Source: Parapusillimonas granuli
GTDB taxonomy: Bacteria > Pseudomonadota > Gammaproteobacteria > Burkholderiales > Burkholderiaceae_B
Direction: 5' to 3'
Assembly (NCBI RefSeq): GCF_013416525.1
Contig: NZ_JACCEM010000003.1
Location: 248,001 to 312,000 of the forward strand
Length of the DNA stretch: 64,000 bases
Shown here one piece after another: positions 15,482 to 24,227 of the stretch. A program made the position numbers and the translations under genes. How positions within the stretch are numbered: position 1 is the first letter of the stretch; the number at the start of each line of letters is the position of its first letter. Below the pieces are notes generated by a model. The model did no database searches and was not told the origin of the DNA. It saw only the letters and a program-made list of their open reading frames with translations.

Positions 15482-16279
15482 ATGAAACTGAAGAAAGCAC
15501 TGTATTTCACCGCCATGGCGGCCTGCCTGGGCGTCTTTTCCGGCGCCGCCTCGGCGGACGCCCTGTCCGACATCCGCGCGGCCAACAAGATACGGGTGGG
15601 CATCGACCTGGGCGCGCCGTTCTACGGCTACATCGACGAAAAGATGCAGCCGGTGGGGTCGGACGTCGAGGCGGCGAAACTGCTCGCCAAGGACCTGGGC
15701 GTCGAGCTGGAAATCGTCCAGACGACCAATTCGGCCCGCATTCCCAATCTTTTGTCGAACAAGGCCGACCTGATCATCTCGTCGTTGTCCATCACGCCGG
15801 AACGCGCCAAGGCCGTCGACTTTTCCATCCCCTACGGCGCGATCCAGGCCGCGGTCGGCGCGCCCAAGAGCCTGGCGATCAAGGGCATGGACGACCTGAA
15901 CGGCAAGGCGGTGGCGGTCACGCGCGGCGGGCCGCAAGACAAGCTGGTGTCGGAAGGCGCGCCGGGCGCCAAGGTGGTCCGTTTCGACGACGAAGCGGCC
16001 TCGATCACCGCCGCGGCCACCGGGCAGACCGATATCGTGGCCATCACGCCGCCCATCATCCACGCCATCGGCAAGCGCAATCCGGCCCGCGAATTCGAAG
16101 TCAAGTTCGTCATTCAGTCGTATCGCCTGGGCATCGCCATGCGCAAGAACGAACCGGCGCTCAAGGAATGGGTGAATGGCTGGATACGCACCAACCTGAA
16201 GAACGGGAAGCTGAATGAAATCCATCTGAAGTATGCCGGTGTGCCGATTCCGGACGAAATCATCAGCGGCGCCAACTAG
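15482..16279 (+). CDS. Family 3 extracellular solute-binding protein
   Basis: A 265-residue periplasmic receptor. The signal peptide runs to about residue 25 (cleavage near GAASA-DA). The mature part has IRVGIDLGAPFYGY, DVEAAKLLAKDLGVELEIV, NLLSNKADLIISSLSITPER and IDELNGKAVAV-like signatures of amino-acid type receptors. It completes the importer; the gene order permease-permease-ATPase-receptor places the receptor next to the catabolic genes. AGACAAC precedes the ATG without a perfect ribosome site. Confidence 0.92.
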   Translation: MKLKKALYFTAMAACLGVFSGAASADALSDIRAANKIRVGIDLGAPFYGYIDEKMQPVGSDVEAAKLLAKDLGVELEIVQTTNSARIPNLLSNKADLIISSLSITPERAKAVDFSIPYGAIQAAVGAPKSLAIKGMDDLNGKAVAVTRGGPQDKLVSEGAPGAKVVRFDDEAASITAAATGQTDIVAITPPIIHAIGKRNPAREFEVKFVIQSYRLGIAMRKNEPALKEWVNGWIRTNLKNGKLNEIHLKYAGVPIPDEIISGAN

Positions 16280-16296
16280 TATCTGCGGGAGCGGGA

Positions 16297-16836
16297 ATGA
16301 GCAAGTTTTTTGGTGAAATTCGCCAATTGGGATATGTCGTCAACGATATCGAGGCTGCGATGGACTACTGGAGCCGCAGCCTCGGCGTGGGGCCCTGGTA
16401 CTACAACCCCAGGGTTCCCATCGAAAACTACCGGTACCGGGGCGAGCGCTACGAACCCCATAACTCGGTGGCGCTGGCCAATTCGGGCTTCGTGCAGGTG
16501 GAGCTGATCCAATGCCGCAACGACGTGCCGTCCATGTACCGCGACTTCCTGCAGGCCGGCAATACCGGGCTGCAGCACGTGGCCTACTGGACCGAACAGT
16601 ACGACGCCGACATGGAAAGGCTGCTGGGGCAGGGCTTCAAGCCCGTCATGAGCGGCGAGGTGGGCGAGCGCGGGCGCTTCGTCTATTTCGATACCGAGTA
16701 TCACCCGGGCACGGTCATCGAGCTGTCGGAAGTCGCGGGGCCGAAAGGCAGGCTCTTCGACCTGATCCGGTCCGAGTCGCAAGGCTGGGACGGCAGCGAA
16801 CCCGTCCGCCGGTTTCCGGACCTGAAGACTCTGTGA
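16297..16836 (+). CDS. VOC superfamily protein in the RuBisCO-like operon
   Basis: A 179-residue glyoxalase-fold protein. EIRQLGYVVNDIEAAMDYWS begins the first module, TGLQHVAYWTEQYDADMERL the second, and FVYFDTEYHPGTVIELSEV carries the C-terminal acidic ligand, so a metal site is likely. It resembles the methylmalonyl-CoA-epimerase-like branch of the superfamily. GAGCGGG lies a few bases before the ATG. Placed between the importer and the RuBisCO-like protein, it may carry out an isomerisation or epimerisation in the same pathway, filling the step for which no oxidoisomerase gene is seen. Confidence 0.82.
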   Translation: MSKFFGEIRQLGYVVNDIEAAMDYWSRSLGVGPWYYNPRVPIENYRYRGERYEPHNSVALANSGFVQVELIQCRNDVPSMYRDFLQAGNTGLQHVAYWTEQYDADMERLLGQGFKPVMSGEVGERGRFVYFDTEYHPGTVIELSEVAGPKGRLFDLIRSESQGWDGSEPVRRFPDLKTL

Positions 16837-16863
16837 TTCAACCCCAAGCATCGAAGGTGCCCC

Positions 16864-18132
16864 ATGTCCGCCGATCGTTTCCAAGCGACTTACCTGATTG
16901 AAACTCCGCTGGATCCGGAGCGCGTGGCCGACGTCATGGCCGGCGAGCAATCCTGCGGGACCTTTACCCGGGTCCAGGGCGAGACCGACGAACTGCGAGA
17001 GCGCGCCCGCGCAGTCGTGGAAGGCGTGGACGAGCTCGAAGCGGTCGACCGCCCTTCATTGCCCAATGCCTGGCTCGAACGCCAGGGGCGGGCGGGCCCC
17101 TGGCGGCGCGCGCGGGTCCGGATCTCTTTTCCGGCCGACAACGTCGGCGCCAACCTTCCCACCCTTGCCTCCACCGTCGCCGGCAACCTGTATGACCTGG
17201 GCGAGACCACGGGGTTGCGGCTCGAGGCCTTGCGCATCACCCCCGGCTACCGCAAGCGTTTCGACATGCCGCGGGCGGGCATCGCGGGGACGCGCCGGGC
17301 AACGGGTGTCGCCGCCGGGCCGCTGGTGGGCACCATCATCAAGCCCAACGTGGGCCTGTCCGCCGGGCAGACGGCGGCGCTGGTCGACAGGCTGTGCAAG
17401 GCCGGGGTCGATTTCATCAAGGACGACGAGGTCTGCGCGAATCCCGTCCATGCTCCGCTGGCGGAGCGCGTGCCCGCCGTGATGAGGGTGATCCGGGACC
17501 ACCGGCAGCGCACGGGCAAGGTCGTCATGATGGCCTTCAACATCACCGATGAAACGGAGGCCATGCTGCGCCACGCCGAGCTGGTGGAGCGGGAGGGGGG
17601 CAACTGCGTCATGGCCAGCCTGAACGCCTGCGGGTATTCCGCCGTGCAGACCTTGCGCCGCGCCACCCCGCTGGCCCTGCATGGGCATCGCAACGGCTAT
17701 GGCGCCCTGTCGCGGCATCCGCAACTGGGCATATCGTTCCAGGCCTACCAACTGCTATGGCGCCTGGCGGGGGTGGACCACATGCACGTGCACGGCTTGC
17801 AGGGCAAGTTCTCACAGAGCGACGACGAGGTCGTGGAGTCGGCGCGCGATTGCCTCGCGCCGCTCGCGCCGGGGCTGGACGACCAGGTCCTGCCGGCATT
17901 CTCGTCGGGGCAATGGGCGGGCACCGTGCCGGCCACTTACGGCGCCGTCCGGACCGACGACCTGCTGTTCATGTCCGGCGGCGGCATATTGGCCCACCCG
18001 GACGGGCCCGAGGCCGGCGTCGCCAGCCTGCGCCAGGCCTGGGCGGCCGCGCGGGCGGGCATCAGCCTGCCCGACTACGCCCGCGACGCGCAAGAGTTGC
18101 GCCGCGCGCTCGAATTCTTCGGATCGCGTTGA
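16864..18132 (+). CDS. RuBisCO-like protein (form IV large-subunit homologue)
   Basis: A 422-residue RuBisCO large-chain homologue with an N-terminal alpha/beta domain (1-135) and a C-terminal TIM barrel. Key sites: GTIIKPNVG (K160, where true RuBisCO has TxKPK; the second lysine is N162), DFIKDDE (K186, D188, E189: the carbamylated lysine and metal ligands are all kept), HGHRNG (273-278), loop 6 HGLQGKFSQSD with the lysine K315 retained, and FMSGGGILAHPDGP. Loss of the second catalytic lysine with retention of the metal site is typical of RuBisCO-like proteins, which enolise, decarboxylate or transcarboxylate rather than fix CO2. Adjacent acid-sugar kinase suggests a 3-oxo-isoapionate-4-phosphate-like substrate, as in the known D-apionate pathways. 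Confidence 0.92.
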   Translation: MSADRFQATYLIETPLDPERVADVMAGEQSCGTFTRVQGETDELRERARAVVEGVDELEAVDRPSLPNAWLERQGRAGPWRRARVRISFPADNVGANLPTLASTVAGNLYDLGETTGLRLEALRITPGYRKRFDMPRAGIAGTRRATGVAAGPLVGTIIKPNVGLSAGQTAALVDRLCKAGVDFIKDDEVCANPVHAPLAERVPAVMRVIRDHRQRTGKVVMMAFNITDETEAMLRHAELVEREGGNCVMASLNACGYSAVQTLRRATPLALHGHRNGYGALSRHPQLGISFQAYQLLWRLAGVDHMHVHGLQGKFSQSDDEVVESARDCLAPLAPGLDDQVLPAFSSGQWAGTVPATYGAVRTDDLLFMSGGGILAHPDGPEAGVASLRQAWAAARAGISLPDYARDAQELRRALEFFGSR

Positions 18133-18136
18133 GCCC

Positions 18137-19450
18137 ATGGCCGGATCCGATCTCAGGTTCGCGTTCTACGGCGATGACTTCACCGGCGCCACGGACACCC
18201 TGGCGACGCTGGCGAGCGCGGGGCTGAAGACGGTGCTCTTCATGGGGCCGCCCACGCCCGCCCAATTGGCTTGCGCCGGCCTCCTGGATTGCCTGGGCAT
18301 CGCGGGGGCGTCGCGCTCGATGGGCGCCGCCGAGCAAGAGGCCGAGCTGGAGCCGGTCGGAAGATTCTTCGCGGGCCTTGGCGCGCCGGTCATCCATTAC
18401 AAGACCTGCTCCACCTTCGACAGCTCGCCCGATATCGGCAGCATAGGCGTTGCGTTGCGCAGCCTGCGCCGGCGGCTGGACGTCTCTTCTTTCGTGCCCA
18501 TCGTGGGCGGCCAGCCCAGCCTGGGCAGGTACTGCGTGTTCGGCAATCTGTTCGCCGCCTTCCAGTCGGGCGGGGAAGTCTATCGGCTGGACCGCCACCC
18601 CACCATGAGCCGCCACCCCGTCACGCCCATGCATGAGGCCGATCTGCGCCTGCACCTGGCGCGCCAAGGGCTGCCGAGGCTGGGCCTGATTCCATACCCG
18701 AGCTACGATCTGCCGGCGCAGGCCTTCGACCGCATCCTGGACGACGAGGCCGCGGCACAGCCCGACGGCGTACTGTTCGACGTGGCGCAGGCGGGCCAGC
18801 TGGCTTCGGTGGGGCGGGCGATCTGGCGGCGCGCCGCCGGCCGGACGGTCCTGGCGGCGGGGCCCAGCAGCGTGGCTCAGGCGCTGATCGCGCATTGGCG
18901 CGCGTCGGGGGAAACCGATACGTCTTCCCGGGCCCGCCCCGCCGCGCTGCCGGCGGCGACGACGCCCGTCTTCGTGTTTTCCGGCAGCCGCTCGCCGCTG
19001 ACGGCCAGGCAGATACAAGCCGCGAACTCCTATGAGCGCATTCCCTTGTCGCCCCGGATCCTCATGCGGGGCGAAGGAGACGGCGCCGCGCTTGCCCGCA
19101 TTGCCTCCGCATTGTCCGGGGGCGCCAATGTGCTGGCCTACCTGACCGACGAAGCGTCCGAGGCCGTCACGTCCGCCGCCGATCTGGCCAAAGCCTGCGC
19201 GGCGTTCATCGCGCGGGTCCTGGAAGCCGGCCGGCCCCGGCGCGTGGGCGTGGCGGGGGGGGACACCTCCAGCTATGCCGTGAAAGCGCTGGATGGCTGG
19301 GGGCTGTCCTATCTGGGGCAGCTGGATCCGGGGGTGGCGCTGTGCCGCGTGCATGCCGACGATCCCGGCCTGGACGGCGTGGAGATCATGCTCAAAGGGG
19401 GGCAGATGGGGTCGCCGTCGATATTCGAGAAGCTGCTGGCGCCCGGCTGA
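18137..19450 (+). CDS. Four-carbon acid sugar kinase family protein (OtnK/DUF1537)
   Basis: A 437-residue kinase of the former DUF1537 family. The N-terminal domain opens with FAFYGDDFTGATDTLA (8-23), and the C-terminal nucleotide-binding domain has VGVAGGDTSS and MLKGGQMGSPSIF, family signatures. Members phosphorylate four-carbon acid sugars and 3-oxo-isoapionate. It begins 4 bases after the RuBisCO-like gene; the open frame extends upstream into that gene but the ATG at 18137 gives the standard start. In the expected pathway this enzyme acts first and its phosphorylated product goes to the RuBisCO-like protein. No tetronate dehydrogenase or aldolase (OtnA/C-type) gene accompanies it. Confidence 0.9.
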   Translation: MAGSDLRFAFYGDDFTGATDTLATLASAGLKTVLFMGPPTPAQLACAGLLDCLGIAGASRSMGAAEQEAELEPVGRFFAGLGAPVIHYKTCSTFDSSPDIGSIGVALRSLRRRLDVSSFVPIVGGQPSLGRYCVFGNLFAAFQSGGEVYRLDRHPTMSRHPVTPMHEADLRLHLARQGLPRLGLIPYPSYDLPAQAFDRILDDEAAAQPDGVLFDVAQAGQLASVGRAIWRRAAGRTVLAAGPSSVAQALIAHWRASGETDTSSRARPAALPAATTPVFVFSGSRSPLTARQIQAANSYERIPLSPRILMRGEGDGAALARIASALSGGANVLAYLTDEASEAVTSAADLAKACAAFIARVLEAGRPRRVGVAGGDTSSYAVKALDGWGLSYLGQLDPGVALCRVHADDPGLDGVEIMLKGGQMGSPSIFEKLLAPG

Positions 19451-19505
19451 ACCGATACAATGTCCTGGCTCACACAGGATTGTTCGCTTTTCACGGGTTC
19501 AAGGC

Positions 19506-20366
19506 ATGTTCAGATGGCTCGCCGGGCGGGGCGCCCGGCCTTCACGGGTGGCGGAAACGCTCACCCGTATTTCACCGCTCGGCTGGCGGCGCGCGCGAAC
19601 CAGCCTGGCCTTCCTGGACGGCCTGGACGACCGCGAGGACGAAGCCTTGCGCGCGCGCGCGGCATGGCTGCTGGCCAGCAAGTCGTTCAGCGGCGCCCAG
19701 GGCATGGTGCTGGATGACGACATCATGCTGTCCATCGCCATCCAGGCCGCGCTGCCCATTCTGGAACTGGACCCGGTGCTTTACGAAGGCTGGACCGAGA
19801 TCATCGTATATCCCGGCGGCTTCCTCATCCCGCGCACCGAGGTCGACGACAGCGGGGTGGTCCATGAATACATCCAGGAGGCGGCCGGCGAGGCCTGGGA
19901 CGGCGGGCCGGTGATTCTGTCCTGGGAAGACAGCTGCCCCGGCATGCCGCAGGCGGCGAACGTGGTCATCCATGAGTTCGCGCACAAGCTGGACCTGTAC
20001 GGCGGGGAAGCCGACGGCATCCCCGTGCTGGACGCGCATCCGCAGCTCAGGACGCGGCAATGGCGCGGCGTCCTGACGTCCACTTTCGAGCGCTTCGAGC
20101 GGATGGTGACGGAGGTCGAGGACGCGATTCCGCGGGATGTCGACCCGGAGTCGGAGGAGGCCGACCCCTGGTATGGCTCTTTGCCGCTGGACCCTTACGC
20201 GGCGACCGATCCGGCGGAGTTCTTCGCCGTCAGTTCGGAGGCCTTCTTCGTGGATCCCTTGCCGTTGGCGAAGGCTTTTCCGGGCTGGTATGGGTTGTTG
20301 CAGGCCTATTACCGGCAGGATCCGCTGAGGCGGCTGCTGGGGCCCGTCAACGTCGACAGGCTCTAA
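19506..20366 (+). CDS. mtfA: MtfA-like zinc-dependent peptidase
   Basis: A 286-residue zincin of the MtfA/DUF980 family. HEFAHKLD at 156-163 holds the two metal-binding histidines and the catalytic glutamate, and the downstream DPAEFFAVSSEAFF supplies the third ligand. E. coli MtfA is a cytosolic peptidase that binds the Mlc repressor and so influences glucose uptake. The start at 19506 has only AAGG close by. The preceding gap is 55 bases, so it may belong to the kinase operon or stand alone. Its stop codon overlaps the stop of iolB on the other strand by 3 bases. Confidence 0.88.
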   Translation: MFRWLAGRGARPSRVAETLTRISPLGWRRARTSLAFLDGLDDREDEALRARAAWLLASKSFSGAQGMVLDDDIMLSIAIQAALPILELDPVLYEGWTEIIVYPGGFLIPRTEVDDSGVVHEYIQEAAGEAWDGGPVILSWEDSCPGMPQAANVVIHEFAHKLDLYGGEADGIPVLDAHPQLRTRQWRGVLTSTFERFERMVTEVEDAIPRDVDPESEEADPWYGSLPLDPYAATDPAEFFAVSSEAFFVDPLPLAKAFPGWYGLLQAYYRQDPLRRLLGPVNVDRL

Positions 20367-21175
20367 CCCTTCCGCAGCATCCATTCGTGCCGCGGATCAT
20401 TATGGAAATGCCACGCGCGGACGGGGCCCGCCATCACGTTCAGATAATACGAGGTGTACCCGTGCGGCACCACCACCGGATGGTAGCCGCGCGGCACTTT
20501 GACGACGTCATGGTCCTCCACGCACAGCGTTTCGTCCAGATCGCGCTCGTCCGTATACACCCGCTGGAAGGCGAAGCCCTGCGGCGGATTCAACCGATGG
20601 TAGTAGGTTTCCTCCAGCTGGCTTTCCCGGGGGATGGCGTTCGAATCGTGCTTGTGCGGCGGATAGCTCGATGAGTTGCCGGGGGGCGTGATCACCTCGA
20701 CCACCAGCAGGCTGTTTGCCGGCTCGGTTTCGGGAAGGATGTCGCAGACATAGCGGGTATTGCTGCCGGAGCCGCGCACGGACCGCTTCATGCTTGCGGG
20801 GTCGATCAGCCTCGTCGGCAGCGCCCGAGGGCCGCCGGGCGCGCGGGCCACGGCGATCTCGGCCGCCTCCAGGCCGGTGAGGGCGAGAGTGGAATGCGCG
20901 GGCAGATAGAAGGCATGGGGCGACTTTTCCTCGAACACGCTTGCGCGCTCGCCCACCGCCGCCCATTGCATGTCGCCGCCCGCGCCGCCGGCCTGCGCCG
21001 ACGCTTTGCCGGCCAGGATGACGACGCACAGCTCGTCATCGCCGCTGGCCAGCGCGAGCGTCTCGTTTTCCGCCAAGCGGTGCGCGGAAAAGCCGACATA
21101 GCGCAGCCCGCCCGTTCCCAGGGGGATGTCGGTGATCAGGGCGCCGGGGCTTGCCGGAACTTTAAGTGTGGTCAT
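20363..21175 (-). CDS. iolB: 5-deoxy-glucuronate isomerase
   Basis: A 270-residue cupin-fold isomerase of myo-inositol breakdown that turns 5-deoxy-glucuronate into 2-deoxy-5-keto-gluconate. The diagnostic stretch is VVEVITPPGNSSSYPPHKHD, with the metal-ligand histidines, followed by QLEETYYHRLNPPQGFAFQ (glutamate ligand) and VVVPHGYTSYYLNVMAG near the C-terminus. It lies 10 bases downstream of the iolC fusion on the same strand. Only these two inositol genes are seen; iolD, iolE and iolG must be elsewhere. Confidence 0.95.
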   Translation of the reverse strand: MTTLKVPASPGALITDIPLGTGGLRYVGFSAHRLAENETLALASGDDELCVVILAGKASAQAGGAGGDMQWAAVGERASVFEEKSPHAFYLPAHSTLALTGLEAAEIAVARAPGGPRALPTRLIDPASMKRSVRGSGSNTRYVCDILPETEPANSLLVVEVITPPGNSSSYPPHKHDSNAIPRESQLEETYYHRLNPPQGFAFQRVYTDERDLDETLCVEDHDVVKVPRGYHPVVVPHGYTSYYLNVMAGPVRAWHFHNDPRHEWMLRKG

Positions 21176-21185
21176 GACGGTTTCC

Positions 21186-23150
21186 TTATGCGGCGGCTTG
21201 GCGGACGGCTTGGCGGCGCGCCGAGGTCCAGGCCGCGATCAGTGTTTCGAAATTGCCGCGCACGCGCCGCAGCAGCTCGCGGTCGTCGATCCGGCCGGCC
21301 AGCCAGTCTTCGCTGGGCCCATGGAAAATGCTGCGCCCGACGGTGAAGCCCTTGCAGCTGCGGCTGGACGCCGCCAGGCCGAACCCGGCGGCGACCTCCT
21401 CCAGCGGGGCGGCCAGGCCCAGGAGCACCACGCCTTTGCAGTAGGCGTCATTTTCCTGGATCAAGGCGTCGAGGCGATGCCAGCTGCTCCGCTCGCGCAA
21501 CGCGCCGATCTTCCACCATTCGGGCTGTATGCCCAGCGCATAAAGGCGCTCGATGGCGCGCAGGACCTGGGTGTCCGGGTCGCTGCGCGCATCGGCGGGC
21601 GGGATGACCTCGAGCAGCAGGTCGTGGCCGCTGGCCTGGGCGGCTTCGAACAGGCTCTGCACCTGGGCTTCCTGTTCGTCCCGGATGTCCGCCGGGTGCT
21701 CCGTGTCGTAGGCGACCAGGCATTTGACGATGTGTTCCCTGGGCCACGAAAGCAGGTTGCTTCCCACGCTGCGCCCATATTCGAATCGCAGGGGCAACGA
21801 CCCCGGCAGTTCCACGGGGCGGCCTATCCACCAGCCTCTGCCGGTCGCGGCGTTCAGCGCGTCTTGCCCGTAGCGCTCGTCCGCCAGTATGCCGACGTCG
21901 ACGTCGGACCGCCCCCCATGGCGCAGGCTTTGTTCCGTCTGGCTCACCGCTTCCACGAAAAGCCGCTTCAGTTCCGGTATGCGCGCCGGATCCGCCCCGC
22001 AATGCCGGGCCAGGTCGATCATCTGGCTGCGGTGGTCGAACGCGAAGACCGCGAGGTCTTTCCATTGCTTCTGTGCGGCGCTGCAGCGATGCAGCCGCTG
22101 CAGCTTGCGATCGTGTTCGAGCGGCCGGGCCAGGTCGGCCTCGTTGAAGAAGTAATCGAGTTCGGCAAGCGTCGGCATGGCCGGGGCGCATCCGTGGCGC
22201 GAGACGACCAGGGCGCCGCAGGCATTGGCGATGCGGCAGGATTCCTCCCAGGGCTTTCCATCCAGCCAGCCTTTGAGCAATCCGGACATGAAGGCGTCGC
22301 CGGCGCCCAGCACATTGAAAACGCTGACCTTGAACGTGGGGTAGGGGGCGGGCAACTCGGACGGGATGTCCGACGTGAAGACGCTGCAGCCGAGTTCGCC
22401 GCGTTTCAGCACGAGAACCGCGTCCGTCAGCGAGCGCACCTTGCGCAAAGAGGCCAGGACGTCCGGAGCGCCTCCGGCGATCATGAATTCTTCCTCGGTG
22501 CCCACGATCAAGTCGAAGAGAGGCAGCACTTTTTGCAGGTCCGACGAGACCTTTGCGCTGGGCACATAACGGTTTTCCCCGTCGGCTTGCCCGGTAAGGC
22601 CCCACAGCACGGGCCGGTAGTCGATGTCCAGCACCGTCCTGACCTGATTCTTGCGGGCCAGGCCCAGGGCGGCCAGGCTGGTTTCGAGAACCGCCGGCGT
22701 GGACAAATGGGTGCCGGTGACGAGCAGCGCGCGGGCCGAGGCGATGTAGGGTTCGTCGAAGTCCTCGGGCGAGACGGCCATGTCCGCGCAGTTTTCGCGG
22801 TAGAAGATCAGCGGAAAGGTTGCCCTGTCCTTGATGCCCAATAGAACCAGGGCGGTCAGGCGCTCGGGATCGACGGCGATGTGGCTGGTGTCGCACCCCT
22901 CTTTTTGCAGGGTTTCGATCAGAAAGCTGCCCATGTGGTCGTCTCCCACGCGCGTCAGCATCGAGGAGCGCAAGCCCAGGCGCGCCGTACCGAAGGCGAT
23001 GTTGCCGGACGATCCGCCCAGGTATTTGGCGAAGCTGGCGGCGTCTTCGAGGCGGGCGCCCACCTGCTGGGCATACAGGTCCACGGCCAGCCGGCCCAGG
23101 CAGATCAGATCGAAAGGGCGGTCGCGCCCGGTTGGGTTTGCGTGAGTCAT
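21186..23150 (-). CDS. iolC: Fused 5-dehydro-2-deoxygluconokinase / DUF2090 aldolase-like protein
   Basis: A 654-residue two-domain protein. Residues 1-320 are a PfkB-family sugar kinase (FDLICLGRLAVDLYAQQVG; GGSSGNIAFGTARLG; the catalytic NVLGAGDAFMSGLLKGW). Residues about 340-650 are the DUF2090 domain (FAFDHRSQMIDLA, LLEVIPPADARSDPDTQVL, WWKIGAL, VVLLGLAAP), related to class I aldolases and presumed to be the DKGP aldolase (IolJ role). The fusion is common in proteobacterial inositol clusters. I start at the ATG 23148-23150 because the extra 13 residues from 23189 are not kinase-like. It is divergent from the RpiR regulator. Confidence 0.93.
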   Translation of the reverse strand: MTHANPTGRDRPFDLICLGRLAVDLYAQQVGARLEDAASFAKYLGGSSGNIAFGTARLGLRSSMLTRVGDDHMGSFLIETLQKEGCDTSHIAVDPERLTALVLLGIKDRATFPLIFYRENCADMAVSPEDFDEPYIASARALLVTGTHLSTPAVLETSLAALGLARKNQVRTVLDIDYRPVLWGLTGQADGENRYVPSAKVSSDLQKVLPLFDLIVGTEEEFMIAGGAPDVLASLRKVRSLTDAVLVLKRGELGCSVFTSDIPSELPAPYPTFKVSVFNVLGAGDAFMSGLLKGWLDGKPWEESCRIANACGALVVSRHGCAPAMPTLAELDYFFNEADLARPLEHDRKLQRLHRCSAAQKQWKDLAVFAFDHRSQMIDLARHCGADPARIPELKRLFVEAVSQTEQSLRHGGRSDVDVGILADERYGQDALNAATGRGWWIGRPVELPGSLPLRFEYGRSVGSNLLSWPREHIVKCLVAYDTEHPADIRDEQEAQVQSLFEAAQASGHDLLLEVIPPADARSDPDTQVLRAIERLYALGIQPEWWKIGALRERSSWHRLDALIQENDAYCKGVVLLGLAAPLEEVAAGFGLAASSRSCKGFTVGRSIFHGPSEDWLAGRIDDRELLRRVRGNFETLIAAWTSARRQAVRQAAA

Positions 23151-23232
23151 GGCGAAGAATTCAAGAGAAGAGCGCCGGCAAGGCGGCATGCGGGACTACT
23201 TTACGGTCTTTCCCGCTATTTTTCAAATATTT

Positions 23233-23255
23233 TTCTATTTCATAAAAAAATAGAA
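23233..23255. promoter_or_regulatory. Candidate RpiR operator
   Basis: TTCTATTT (23233-23240) and its exact complement AAATAGAA (23248-23255) flank a 7-base AT spacer in the divergent gap between iolC and the RpiR gene. The surrounding 23215-23275 is strongly AT-rich and likely contains both promoters. RpiR/MurR proteins bind AT-rich dyads of this kind. Confidence 0.5.
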
Positions 23256-23335
23256 TTATTATTGTAATCTCGATACAATGCGATGGAGCGCACCAAGGAC
23301 GTGCGTGCCGTCATCAACACCAGGGTGGGGCCCCA

Positions 23336-24199
23336 ATGAAGCCGAATGCCGATCTGCGCAAGTTCCTGGAGACGGTCGCTGAACAGTTTCAGGACCTCTC
23401 CAAGCAATTGCAGCGCATCGCCGTCTACCTCGAATGCCATCAGTCCGATGTGGCGTTCCAGCGTGTCCAGGACGTGGCCACGGCGTGTTCCGTGCATCCG
23501 TCCGCCGTCGTGCGCTTCGCGCAGCGTTTCGGGTTTTCCGGCTACAGCGAACTGCAGGCGGTGTTCCGCGATTCCCTGCGGGTCGACGACGCCTCTTCCG
23601 CGACCTATGCGGAGCGCATACGCCGGGAAGCGGCAAAAGGCCGGCCCGATTCCAGCGCCGCCCTGGCGCATTCATTCATCCAGGCCAGCAAGGCCGGCCT
23701 CGATTCACTGTCGGCCGATTTCGACGCCCAGGCCTTCGAACAAGCCGTCGACCTGCTGGCCGCGACGCGCGACATCTATGTGGTGGGGATGGGCCGGTCG
23801 CTGTCCGTGGCGTCCTACCTCGCCTACGCATTGCAGAACCTGGACAAGCGCGCCCATTTCGTTTCCGGCGTGGGCGGCGATCCCGCCCGCGTGGTGCGCG
23901 CCATGGAAGCCGGCGACACCTTGCTGGCCATCAGCGCCGCGCCCTACGCGCCGGAAACCCGCCACTGCCTGGAGCAGGCCCGCGCGCGCGGCGCCAGGGC
24001 GCTGCTGATCACCGATACCCCGCTCGCGCCCATCTGCGCGCTGGCCGACGTCAAGCTGTTCACCCGCGAGCAGACGGCTTTCGCCTTCAGGACGCTGACC
24101 TCCACCATCTGCCTCGCCCAAGCCCTGTTCATTGCCCTGGCCTATCGTCTCGAGGGGCACGCCAAGCTGCCGCCCGACGACGGACAGTCCATTTTTTGA
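23336..24199 (+). CDS. MurR/RpiR family transcriptional regulator
   Basis: A 287-residue regulator with the HTH_6 domain at 1-78 (FQRVQDVATACSVHPSAVVRFAQRFGF) and a SIS sugar-phosphate-binding domain from about 130 (IYVVGMGRSLSVASYLAYAL, AISAAPYAPETRHCLEQA). GGTGGGG lies upstream of the ATG. Being divergent from iolC-iolB it is the likely inositol-pathway regulator, the role taken by RpiR-type IolR in other proteobacteria. The inducer is probably a phosphorylated inositol intermediate such as DKGP. Confidence 0.9.
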   Translation: MKPNADLRKFLETVAEQFQDLSKQLQRIAVYLECHQSDVAFQRVQDVATACSVHPSAVVRFAQRFGFSGYSELQAVFRDSLRVDDASSATYAERIRREAAKGRPDSSAALAHSFIQASKAGLDSLSADFDAQAFEQAVDLLAATRDIYVVGMGRSLSVASYLAYALQNLDKRAHFVSGVGGDPARVVRAMEAGDTLLAISAAPYAPETRHCLEQARARGARALLITDTPLAPICALADVKLFTREQTAFAFRTLTSTICLAQALFIALAYRLEGHAKLPPDDGQSIF

Positions 24200-24227
24200 T
24201 ACCCCAAGACTTTCATTGGAGACAACT

